A program made the position numbers and the translations under genes. The notes beneath the pieces were generated by a model. The model did not search any database. It had not been told where the DNA came from and saw only the letters and a list, made by a program, of their open reading frames with translations. Below, one piece after another: positions 35,200-44,222 of a DNA stretch of 64,000 bases (its first letter is position 1; each line of letters starts with the position of its first letter). Source of the DNA: Rutidosis leptorrhynchoides (lineage: Eukaryota; Streptophyta; Magnoliopsida; Asterales; Asteraceae); assembly GCF_046630445.1 (NCBI RefSeq), contig NC_092333.1, positions 101,654,501 through 101,718,500 of the forward strand, given 5' to 3'.

Positions 35200-35833
35200 A
35201 ATATGCCCAAATTGTCTAAAGGAATTGTTCTAGATAGAACGTTTTTAACAAGTCATTAAAAAATATGATTTGATTTGTAAATGTATCCCTGTAGGTGAAA
35301 GTCTTCTTGCTTAAGTTTATGTTTTTGAATTTTTGTTCAATAATCAAGTGTAATGTAATTTTTCTGGTGCCTTTTAAGTAAGTTTAAGGCTTGCTGGTTC
35401 AAGTTTTACCTTAGGTTATGCATTTCAACGTAATTATACTCTACTAGTCAGTACTCACAATGGGTGTAAATTGTACCCAGATTAAAAAACTTAGATCCTG
35501 AATGTACTTAACATGAGATACAAATCTTAATTAGCAGCGCGACCATATGAAGGGTGTTCAAATTGATCATGATGTATGCCACAATAGCAACTAAGACTCA
35601 AGGATGAAGGACTTTTGTAGAAGCAAATGATATAGCCAAATTTGTATCCTGTCGAATCATTGCATTTTACTGAATGTACACTAGGAGAAGCAATCCGTAT
35701 AGTATAGCTAACGCTCAACCGTAAGTTTTTTGAATTAGCGAGTAAACTCCTTATGAATGAGCATATTGGCCCCCCATATAAAGTTAAACCTCGGGTAATC
35801 AAGCCCCCCCGAGCGCGAGACCTGGTACCGGGT
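35200..35833. other. Unassigned intergenic sequence
   Basis: Short stretch between two retroelements. A minus-strand frame at 35802-35527 (91 codons) matches nothing I know and has no supporting signals. No gene is called. Confidence 0.5.
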
Positions 35834-36006
35834 TGTAATGACCCGGAAATTTTCGACCAAATTTAAACCTTAATCTTTATATATTTCCGACACGATAAGC
35901 AAAATCTGTAATGTTGAGTCTAGAAAGTTTGAAATCTATATTCAGTTAATCAAATACCCTTTGACCGTGCCCGACGATTCACGAACAACTATTTGTAAAT
36001 AGATGA

Positions 36007-36008
<2 letters not shown>

Positions 36009-36053
<45 letters not shown>
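36009..36053. repeat. (TA)n microsatellite in the LTR
   Basis: About 44 bp of TA; the counterpart at 48790-48836 is slightly longer. Confidence 0.95.
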
Positions 36054-36061
<8 letters not shown>

Positions 36062-36469
36062 TATTTATAATAAATGTTATTAATCTGTTATATGAAATTG
36101 TTGCTACAAATAAATATTTGTAGATATATAAATCATATTAAATTTATTGTTTAAAATATGTAATATAATTATTTTGATAGTTAAACTTGTTATTTAAAAT
36201 TGTTTACATGTAGAAAAAGAAAATATTAAAAATAAATAACTAACGAATATTTTTTTTATCAGGTTTCAAACATGTAATAAGTGAAATAATTATTTATGTT
36301 TAATCAAAAAATTTGAGATTTTTAGGGACACTTTTATACGTCAACTGTTTAGCAATGTACACGATATCGTGCTCCGTAGAAAACTGTCGGCAGAACATCA
36401 CAGTAATACATCCGTGATAGTTTGAAATATGAATTACTACTGTTTTCTTTTCTTTTAAAACATGACTTT

Positions 36470-36829
36470 TGTTATAATATATAAATATATATATATAAAT
36501 GGATAGTCAATTATTGATACACAAAAGTAATATTATTGTATTACCTAAACTTGTGATATTTTTGCTATAAATAGCCATGAATGCAAGCATTAAACTTGCA
36601 CCATTTCTCACACTTACAAAGTGTTTCTTTCTTTCTCTCCATTATCATCTTTGTTCTTACACTTCATTATTAGTATTCTAAATCAAGAATCAAATCACTA
36701 AAGGTAGTTATAAGCCTACTGAATTATAACATCAAGAATCAAACCACTAAAGGTAGTTATAAGCCTACTGAATTATAACATCAAGAATCAAACCACTAAA
36801 GGTAGTTATAAGCCTACTGAATTATAACA
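36470..36829 (+). repeat. 5' LTR of the intact copia, with triplicated 49-bp end
   Basis: TG...CA ends (TGTTATAATATATAAA ... GAATTATAACA). TATA box TATAAATA at 36566-36573. The last 147 bp are three tandem 49-bp units (36683-36731, 36732-36780, 36781-36829), each ending GAATTATAACA. Confidence 0.95.
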
Positions 36830-36843
36830 CGTTATCAGCACGA
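36830..36843 (+). promoter_or_regulatory. Primer-binding site, anticodon-arm tRNA-Ile type
   Basis: CGTTATCAGCACGA directly follows the 5' LTR. It does not match a tRNA 3' end. It is complementary to the anticodon arm of plant tRNA-Ile(AAU) as I recall that sequence (UCGUGCUAAUAACG), with a single difference: C opposite A34, which is inosine in the mature tRNA and pairs with C. The intronic copia has the same 14 bases. Confidence 0.55.
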
Positions 36844-36911
36844 TAATCTTAATACTAATTATGGTTGGCTCTGCCACCTAAATGATATATGGTCGGTTAT
36901 ACCACCTGAAT

Positions 36912-37225
36912 AATATATGGTCGACACTGTCGTCTAATTATCATTTATGTTACTAACATTTATATTTCAATTATCTAACATTTATATGGCCGACACTGTC
37001 GCCTAATTATCATTTATGTTACTAACATTTATATTTCAATTATCTAACATTTATATGGCCGACACTGTCGCCTAATTATCATTTATGTTACTAACATTTA
37101 TATTTCTATTATCTAACATTTATATGGCCGACACTGTCGCCTAATTATCATTTATGTTTACTAATATTTATATTTATGTTATATAACATTTATTAATGAT
37201 TGCTTACATATGGTCGACACTGTCA
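36912..37225 (+). repeat. 69-bp tandem repeats with a CGACACTGTCG dyad in the copia leader
   Basis: The dyad CGACACTGTCG recurs at 36922, 36991, 37060 and 37129 (exact 69-bp period), and a fifth, imperfect copy starts at 37215. It lies between the PBS and gag, in the untranslated leader. Confidence 0.9.
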
Positions 37226-37325
37226 CCTACTTATCATTTATGTTATATTAAATTTATGTTTAATTTTTATATACTTATGAATATAAAGTGACTATAATTT
37301 ATCATGTTGTTTGTTTTAATAGAAA

Positions 37326-38360
37326 ATGTCGAATCTGGAAAAGCTTAAATTTACTCCTTTAGAATCAACTGGAAACAACTACATGCCATGGGTTATAAAA
37401 GTAAAAATGCATCTTAAATCAATGGGTATTCTTGAAGCCATAAATGAAAACAACACTTGTTCTGAAAAAGAACAAGCAACGGCATGTTGCTTTATTCATC
37501 AACATATTGATGAATGCTTACAAAATAATTATGTGACTGTAGAAGATCCCCATGTTTTATGGGAAGGTCTCAAAAGCAGATTCAATAATCAAAGAGAAAT
37601 TTTACTTCCAGCTGCTATGGAACAATGGAGAACATTAAGGTTCCAAGACTTTAAGAAAGTAAATGAATATAGCTCAGCTCTGTATAATACATGTTCACAA
37701 CTTAAATTCTGTGGACATGAAATAAGTGATGCAGACATGATGGAGAAAACTTTCTCCACAATGAATGCTGCAAACATCACAGTGCAAAGAAATTTGAGAA
37801 TGCTAAAGTTCAAAACATATCCTGAACTTAATTCATATCTCTTAGTTGCAGAGCAAAATGATGAGCTATTAATGAAAAATCAGCAATCCCGTCCTACTGG
37901 TACACTTGCAATCCCTGAAGCAAATACTGCAAATAATTATAAACAGGGACAAGGACGCGGGCAAGGTCGTGGTTATAATAACCATCACCATCATCATGCC
38001 AAAAGCCATAACTATGGTAGAAACCATCCTTATGGTAATGGTAATGGGCGAGGACGTGGTCGTGGTCGTTGCCGTGGTGGTCAAAGAAATAATAATCCAC
38101 GAAAATATAAATATCAACCACAAAACAAGCCCACTAAACAAGATGTTGAAGAAAATTCTTCTAAAAATTCTGAAGAATCTTGCTACAGATGTGGTAGAAT
38201 GGGCCACTGGGCTAATACTTGCCGAACATCTAAACATCTTGTTAAGATGTATCAGGATTCGCTGAAAGATAAAGAAAAGGAAGTAAACTTTGTGGATAAC
38301 GTCGATCCAACAGTCACTGAGAAACCATCTGATTTATATGAAGATTATTTGAATGTTTAA
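37326..38360 (+). CDS. Copia Gag (344 aa)
   Basis: Gag forms the virus-like particle that packages the element's RNA in the cytoplasm. The start MSNLEKLKFTPLESTGNNYM follows a leader ending AATAGAAAATG. Residues about 15-190 form the capsid domain common to plant copia Gag (YMPWVIKVKMHLKSMGILEA, then LLPAAMEQWRTLRFQDFKKV). A Gly/Arg/His-rich basic stretch follows (about 205-265), then one CCHC zinc knuckle CYRCGRMGHWANTC (residues about 287-300) for RNA binding. The frame is intact and ends in TAA at 38358-38360. Pol is in the same frame but beyond a second in-frame stop (38421-38423), unlike the usual fused gag-pol of copia. Confidence 0.92.
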   Translation: MSNLEKLKFTPLESTGNNYMPWVIKVKMHLKSMGILEAINENNTCSEKEQATACCFIHQHIDECLQNNYVTVEDPHVLWEGLKSRFNNQREILLPAAMEQWRTLRFQDFKKVNEYSSALYNTCSQLKFCGHEISDADMMEKTFSTMNAANITVQRNLRMLKFKTYPELNSYLLVAEQNDELLMKNQQSRPTGTLAIPEANTANNYKQGQGRGQGRGYNNHHHHHAKSHNYGRNHPYGNGNGRGRGRGRCRGGQRNNNPRKYKYQPQNKPTKQDVEENSSKNSEESCYRCGRMGHWANTCRTSKHLVKMYQDSLKDKEKEVNFVDNVDPTVTEKPSDLYEDYLNV

Positions 38361-38423
38361 GTTGTGTGTCTTTCGAAAAATAAACGATTTAATATCGTCT
38401 GTCTTTGTCATTATGTTTGCTAA

Positions 38424-41400
38424 ATGTTTCAGTACTATCTATTTGCGTTTAAAATATTGTGTAATATTAATGTACTCACTATTTATTTCTTATATATGAA
38501 GTTCAATATGAATTTTGCTGGAATACAACATCAATCAAGTGGTGGAGATCTCTGTATAGCAGACAGTGGAACTACACACACTATACTTAAATTCGAGAAA
38601 TATTTTATTGATCTAAAACCAACGGAAGGAACTATACATACAATATCAGGACCTGCTAACTTGATAAAAGGGATAGGAAAGGCAAATTTCATACTACCAA
38701 ATGGTACAAAATTTTTAATAAATGATGCCTTATTTTCTCCCAAGTCAAGCAGAAATTTATTGAGTTTCTCCGACATATACCTTAACGGGTATGATTATCA
38801 GTCAGTGACAACAGAAAATGAGAAATATTTAAGTATCACTGACAAGAGTCATGTGGTTGAAAAACTGCCAAGACTTAGTTCTGGATTACATTATACACAT
38901 ATAAATGTACCAGAAATACATATGGTAGTTAACGAAAAATATATTGATCCTGGTGTATTCAGTTTATGGCATAACAGATTAGGCCATCCAGAATCAACAA
39001 TGATGAAAAGGATTATTGAATGTACTCATGGACATCCACTAAAGGATAGAAAAATCCATCATGATACAATGGTTCCATGTACATCTTGCTCTCTTGGAAA
39101 ATTGATAACTAGACCCTCACCACTTAAGGTTGAGAAAGAATCACCAATGTTTCTTGAAAGAATTCAAGGTGATATATGTGGACCAATTCATCCACCATGT
39201 GGACCATTTAGATATTTCATGGTTCTAATAGACGCATCTAGCAGATGGTCTCATGTTTGTCTGTTATCAAGCCGTAATGTGGCATTTGCAAAATTTCTTG
39301 CCCAAATTATTAAATTGAGAGCTCATTTTTCTGATTACACCATTAAAAGGGTGAGACTTGATAATGCTGGTGAATTTACATCTCAAGCATTTAATGACTA
39401 TTGCATGTCTATAGGAATTGTTGTTGAACATTCTGTTGCTCATGTGCATACACAAAATGGTTTAGCCGAGTCATTGATTAAACGTTTACAGTTAATCGCT
39501 AGACCATTGATAATGAGAACAAAACTCCCTGTATCTATATGGGGTCATGCAATTTTACATGCTGCTGCATTGATTCGCATCAGACCAAGTGCAAGTCATA
39601 AATATTCCCCCCTACAACTTGCTTTTGGTCAAGAGCCAAATATTTCCCATCTTAGAACATTTGGTTGTGCAGTGTATGTTCCAATTGCGACACCACAACG
39701 TACAAAAATGGGTCCTCAAAGGAGGTTGGGAATATATGTTGGATATGAAACATCTTCAATATTAAGGTATATTGAACCTATGACAGGTGACGTTTTTACA
39801 GCACGTTTTGCTGATTGTCATTTTAATGAAACATTGTTCCCTAGATTAGGGGGAGAAATGAAAAATAAAGAAAATGATGTTTCATGGTGTGAACCTCAAT
39901 TAAAGTATCTTGATCCTCGCACAAAAGAATGCGAGACAGAAGTTCAAAAGATAATGCATATACAAGAACTTGCAAATCAATTGCCTGATGCATTTACAGA
40001 TACAAAAACGGTGACAAAATCATATATACCAGCAGTAAATACTCCAGCTCGAATTGAAATTCCAAAAGCTGGCAATAACGTCACTCATGAATCTTTGCCA
40101 CGTCAGAAACGTGGAAGACCAATTGGTTCAAAGGATAAAAATCCTCGAAAAAGAAAATCAGCTGATAATGAAGTAAAAGAAAGTGTTCAAGAAGAACCAC
40201 AAATCAGTACTCCTACTGCAGAGGAGATTGATGATGTCAATACAGAAATTGCAATCAATTATGCATATTCAAAAATATTATGGAACCGAAATGAAATGAA
40301 AAATCTTGATGAGAAATTTTCATTTAATGTTGCATATGACATCATGAATAATGATGATGATCCAGAACCAACATCTATGGTTGAATGTCAAAATAGACAT
40401 GATTGGGCTCAATGGAAAGAAGCAATACGAGCTGAATTAGAATCACTCAATAAAAGAAAAGTTTTCGGATCCATCATTCTCACTCCTAAAGATGTGAAAC
40501 CTGTAGGATACAGATGGATTTTTGTCCGAAAAAGAAATGAGAAAAATGAAGTTACAAGGTATAAAGCTAGACTTGTAGCTCAAGGTTTTTCTCAAAGACC
40601 GGGAATTGATTATGAAGAAACTTATTCCCCTGTTATGGATGCAATTACTTTTAGGTACTTAATCAGTCTGGCAGTTTCTAAAAATTTAGAAATGCATCTC
40701 ATGGATGTTGTGACTGCTTACCTATATGGATCACTTGATAGTGATATATATATGAAGATACCTGAAGGATTTAAGGTACCAGAAGCATCAAATGCAAAAC
40801 CCAAAGAAATGTATTCGATTAAATTACAAAGATCTTTATATGGGTTAAAACAATCGGGACGTATGTGGTATAACCGATTAAGTGATTACTTGATAAGCAA
40901 AGGGTATACAAATAACCTTACTTGCCCTTGTGTTTTCATTAAGAAAACAACATCCGGATATGTGATCATAGCTGTTTATGTTGATGATCTTAACATCATA
41001 GGTACAAATAAAGAGATCTATGAAGCCATTCAACTTCTAAAGAAAGAATTTGAAATGAAAGATCTCGAAAAAACCAAGTATTGCCTTGGTTTACAAATTG
41101 AGCATATGCCTAATGGTTTACTTGTACATCAAACAACATATACTGAAAAGATTTTGAAACGTTTCAATATGGACAAGGCAAAACCATTAAGTACTCCTAT
41201 GGTTGTTAGATCACTCAATGTTGAAACTGATCCATTTCGTCCATGTGAAGATCATGAAGATATTCTTGGACCAGAAGTACCATATCTTAGTGCAATTGGA
41301 GCTCTTATGTATCTTACAAATTGTACAAGACCTGACATTTCTTTTGCAGTTAATTTGTTGGCAAGGTTCAGCTCTGCTCCTACCAAAAGACACTGGAATG

Positions 41401-41975
41401 GGATCAAACACATATTTCGATACCTTCGAGGAACTGCTGATTTAGGATTATTTTATTCTAACGAATCAAAACAAGATTTGGTTGGTTATGCTGATGCAGG
41501 TTATTTATCTGATCCACATAAAGCTAAATCTCAAACTGGATATGTATTCCTAAATGGAGGTACTGCAATATCATGGCGTTCTCAAAAACAAACACTTGTT
41601 GCTACATCATCAAATCATGCCGAAGTGATTGCATTACATGAAGCTACTCGGGAATGTTTTTGGTTGAGATCAATGACACAAATCATTACTGATTCTTGTG
41701 GACTAGAACGCGATAAAAGTCCAACAATTATCTATGAAGATAATGCAGCTTGCATAACACAGATGAAAGAAGGGTATATCAAAAGTGACCGAACCAAACA
41801 CATACCTCCTAGATTCTTCTCATACACTCAAAATCTCATTAAGGACAACGAGATTGAAATGAGATATGTTCAATCCAGCAAAAACTCTGCTGATCTTTTC
41901 ACGAAAGCACTTCCAACTGCTATTTTCAGAACACACGTTCATAACATTGGCATGAGACATGTTCAAAAGATGTAA
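38424..41975 (+). CDS. Copia Pol: protease, integrase, reverse transcriptase, RNase H (up to 1183 aa)
   Basis: Order is that of Ty1/copia. Protease: ADSGTTHTIL with catalytic D47. Integrase zinc finger H-N-R-L-G-H-P ... C-T-S-C-S-L-G-K; catalytic core with D (GDICGPIHPP), D (RLDNAGEFTS) and E (HTQNGLAESLIKRL). RT: YRWIFVRKRNEKNEVTRYKA and the YVDD box at residues 852-855. RNase [49 protein letters not shown]. The C-terminus [13 protein letters not shown] ends at 41975. All catalytic residues I know are present and there is no internal stop. The first 24-28 residues look like translated non-coding leader, so the true start may be M25 or M29 (38496 or 38508), or Pol may be made by splicing. Polyprotein processing by the protease is expected. 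Confidence 0.93.
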   Translation: MFQYYLFAFKILCNINVLTIYFLYMKFNMNFAGIQHQSSGGDLCIADSGTTHTILKFEKYFIDLKPTEGTIHTISGPANLIKGIGKANFILPNGTKFLINDALFSPKSSRNLLSFSDIYLNGYDYQSVTTENEKYLSITDKSHVVEKLPRLSSGLHYTHINVPEIHMVVNEKYIDPGVFSLWHNRLGHPESTMMKRIIECTHGHPLKDRKIHHDTMVPCTSCSLGKLITRPSPLKVEKESPMFLERIQGDICGPIHPPCGPFRYFMVLIDASSRWSHVCLLSSRNVAFAKFLAQIIKLRAHFSDYTIKRVRLDNAGEFTSQAFNDYCMSIGIVVEHSVAHVHTQNGLAESLIKRLQLIARPLIMRTKLPVSIWGHAILHAAALIRIRPSASHKYSPLQLAFGQEPNISHLRTFGCAVYVPIATPQRTKMGPQRRLGIYVGYETSSILRYIEPMTGDVFTARFADCHFNETLFPRLGGEMKNKENDVSWCEPQLKYLDPRTKECETEVQKIMHIQELANQLPDAFTDTKTVTKSYIPAVNTPARIEIPKAGNNVTHESLPRQKRGRPIGSKDKNPRKRKSADNEVKESVQEEPQISTPTAEEIDDVNTEIAINYAYSKILWNRNEMKNLDEKFSFNVAYDIMNNDDDPEPTSMVECQNRHDWAQWKEAIRAELESLNKRKVFGSIILTPKDVKPVGYRWIFVRKRNEKNEVTRYKARLVAQGFSQRPGIDYEETYSPVMDAITFRYLISLAVSKNLEMHLMDVVTAYLYGSLDSDIYMKIPEGFKVPEASNAKPKEMYSIKLQRSLYGLKQSGRMWYNRLSDYLISKGYTNNLTCPCVFIKKTTSGYVIIAVYVDDLNIIGTNKEIYEAIQLLKKEFEMKDLEKTKYCLGLQIEHMPNGLLVHQTTYTEKILKRFNMDKAKPLSTPMVVRSLNVETDPFRPCEDHEDILGPEVPYLSAIGALMYLTNCTRPDISFAVNLLARFSSAPTKRHWNGIKHIFRYLRGTADLGLFYSNESKQDLVGYADAGYLSDPHKAKSQTGYVFLNGGTAISWRSQKQTLVATSSNHAEVIALHEATRECFWLRSMTQIITDSCGLERDKSPTIIYEDNAACITQMKEGYIKSDRTKHIPPRFFSYTQNLIKDNEIEMRYVQSSKNSADLFTKALPTAIFRTHVHNIGMRHVQKM

Positions 41976-42125
41976 CAACCGAAGCGATGTCTACTTGAGG
42001 GGGAGTCAACTCCATGCTGCACTCTTTTTCCCTTAGCTAAAGTTTTTCCCACTGGGTTTTCTTTAGCAAGGTTTTTAACGAGGCAGTAACTTACAGTTGA
42101 TCTTCAACAAACAAAATTGCTATCC

Positions 42126-42134
42126 AAGGGGGAG
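42126..42134 (+). promoter_or_regulatory. Polypurine tract of the intact copia
   Basis: AAGGGGGAG abuts the 3' LTR, the usual primer for plus-strand cDNA. A second run GAGGGGGAG lies about 130 bp upstream (41996-42004). Between them is the motif CCCACTGGGTTTT (42048). Confidence 0.85.
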
Positions 42135-42494
42135 TGTTATAATATATAAATATATATATATAAATGGATAGTCAATTATTGATACACAAAAGTAATATTA
42201 TTGTATTACCTAAACTTGTGATATTTTTGCTATAAATAGCCATGAATGCAAGCATTAAACTTGCACCATTTCTCACACTTACAAAGTGTTTCTTTCTTTC
42301 TCTCCATTATCATCTTTGTTCTTACACTTCATTATTAGTATTCTAAATCAAGAATCAAATCACTAAAGGTAGTTATAAGCCTACTGAATTATAACATCAA
42401 GAATCAAACCACTAAAGGTAGTTATAAGCCTACTGAATTATAACATCAAGAATCAAACCACTAAAGGTAGTTATAAGCCTACTGAATTATAACA
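42135..42494 (+). repeat. 3' LTR of the intact copia
   Basis: 360 bp, same sequence as 36470-36829, including the triplicated 49-bp end. TATA box at 42231-42238. Confidence 0.95.
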
Positions 42495-44084
42495 ACTTTA
42501 TGATTCTTAATTATTATTATAATAATAATATTATTAATCTACATTCTAGTTAAAACATCTGTATATATAGATATAGATATGAGAATGATACATAGACAAT
42601 TCAACTATCTTCTTCTTCGACTCTCCCTTATATCACCGGACCACCACAACCGATGGCCACTCATCACCACCATGATCTTCAAATATCATCAAACCCACAT
42701 AAAATCACCACCAAGGAATCATCTATCCCACCGTGATCAACTAAACACGCCATCCTCGATCACCACTCCCGAACACCCATGCCCGCCGTCTGTTACCCTA
42801 AAACCATCTTAGTTGAACACTACAACCCCACCACTTTCATCGTGATACACCACCTCCATACCCGTCACCCACCGCCACTTTTATTATCCACCACCACTCT
42901 TGAAGGAAGCTCGACATCACCTTGATTATTATCGTATAAACCACCAAAACCCACAACACGATTACTGGTCAACTCTCTATCTCGTCACCCTCTACTCTCT
43001 CTATATATATTTTTTTCATGAACCATCGAGACCACCACGGATAACCACATACTATTTATGTTTCTGTCCCAACCGCCGCCACCAACAATTAGTCGTCATT
43101 GTTTTCTGTTACCTTTCGAAACAAACCACCACGAACCCTTCCAAACCTTTGTTGTTACTTTTTGTTATTGTTGATTATCCTCCTCAAGAACCTGCAACTA
43201 TTCCCCTTTAATCATGATGGCTGCCGTAATATTGATCATTCAAAGAACTCCACAAAACCTCCACGAGTTACCATCACTAAACACCATCACCTTCTTCACC
43301 AAACCAACACCCTTCTTCGTTATTTTTGTTTCTTTTTTGATCACTTTTGCAAACTATCGCGAAACCCACAAGAAATCACCATGACCAACGAAACCTAAGG
43401 TTGTTTATTGTTCTCCTTCGTGAAACCATAAAACAAGACTCGAAACACCATTTTTTTTTCTCTCTCTTCGCATTGTTGCTGCTACAGCCACCTTGCTACT
43501 TGGTTTAAAATTCATTTATAGATTAATATTAATATACATAGTGCTTTAACAAATGATGCACATGGGAGTAGTTGGTCGACAATTTCATTACAACTAAACC
43601 CCACTTGTCACTCAATAATTGTGTTATATTTTTGCTCCTGTCCCAGCTATGCGAACGAACCAATATTACCATAGAAGCTCACTCAATTCGATTAAAAATC
43701 CATTAAACCCAACCTCAAAAATCCAGCCCAAATAAACGGCCCATTAGATGGCCCAATACCGCTATCAAACATTTCTATTGCAAATGCTACGATTGTCTGT
43801 AACTATTGAGTAATATTAATGAGAGGTGCATGGACGAGATCAATGATAATTATGATTTGATTATAATCATGTTATGATATTTAGCATGACTTAATGATAA
43901 TAATATTACGGTAAACTCATAAATATGACTATGGTATTGTTAAGATGGGGACAAAGATATTGATGTTATGCTAATCGATATGAAGTTGTAATGATGAGGT
44001 GATTAGCGGGAGAAATGAAAACGATAATATTTTGGTTAAATAGATATCACAAAATAAATCACAAAAACAATACACGGATCGATG

Positions 44085-44143
44085 GTTTGCGGTGTGTCGT
44101 TAAGCGAGAGGTCACGGGTTTGAGCCCGGGCAAGGGCACTTTT
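44085..44143 (+). other. tRNA-like (Pol III B-box-like) segment inside the LTR
   Basis: GGTCACGGGTTTGAGCCCGG resembles a T-arm, with GGTTTGAGCC close to the B-box consensus GGTTCGANNCC, and is followed by GGGCAAGGGCAC and a T5 run. No matching 5' acceptor stem is found upstream. Present again at 62865-62923. Not called as a tRNA gene. Confidence 0.35.
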
Positions 44144-44177
44144 TATTTGAAACTCATTCTTGAGGTAGTTTCTATTA

Positions 44178-44222
44178 TTATTATTATTATTATTAATATT
44201 AATATTATTATTATTATTATTG
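44178..44222. repeat. (ATT)n microsatellite, short allele
   Basis: About 45 bp of ATT repeats interrupted by two AATATT units; the counterpart in the other LTR (62957-63062) is pure and more than twice as long. Confidence 0.95.

Larger units (their letters stand above)
36470..42494 (+). mobile_element. Intact-looking Ty1/copia retrotransposon (6.0 kb)
   Basis: Two 360-bp LTRs (36470-36829 and 42135-42494) in which I see no difference. The perfect target duplication is ACTTT (36465-36469 and 42495-42499). The unoccupied target is visible in the host's other LTR (CATGACTTTATGATTC near 49248-49263). It contains PBS, a repeat-rich leader, gag (37326-38360), pol (38424-41975) and a polypurine tract AAGGGGGAG (42126-42134). 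gag and pol are separate ORFs. Identical LTRs and open frames mean a very recent, possibly still active insertion. Confidence 0.95.

Noticed and set aside
35527..35802. 91-codon minus-strand frame as a small gene
   Set aside because: No homology I recognise, no promoter or splice signals, and not conserved elsewhere in the window.
36912..37225. Regularly spaced dyad repeats that resemble a CRISPR array
   Set aside because: The whole 69-bp unit, not just a short repeat, is conserved, it lies in a retrotransposon leader of a plant, and no cas genes are present.
37869..38265. Overlapping frames (122, 119 and 75 aa) inside copia gag as overlapping genes
   Set aside because: They are shadows created by the Gly/Arg/His-rich codons of gag and contain no domains.
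42579..43398. His/Pro-rich open frames, repeated exactly at 49336-50044, as possible duplicated genes
   Set aside because: Both lie at the same place in the two LTRs of one element. The repetition is explained by the LTR pair, and the frames have no recognisable domain.
44085..44143. A functional tRNA gene
   Set aside because: Only a T-arm-like part is seen; no acceptor stem or anticodon arm can be paired.
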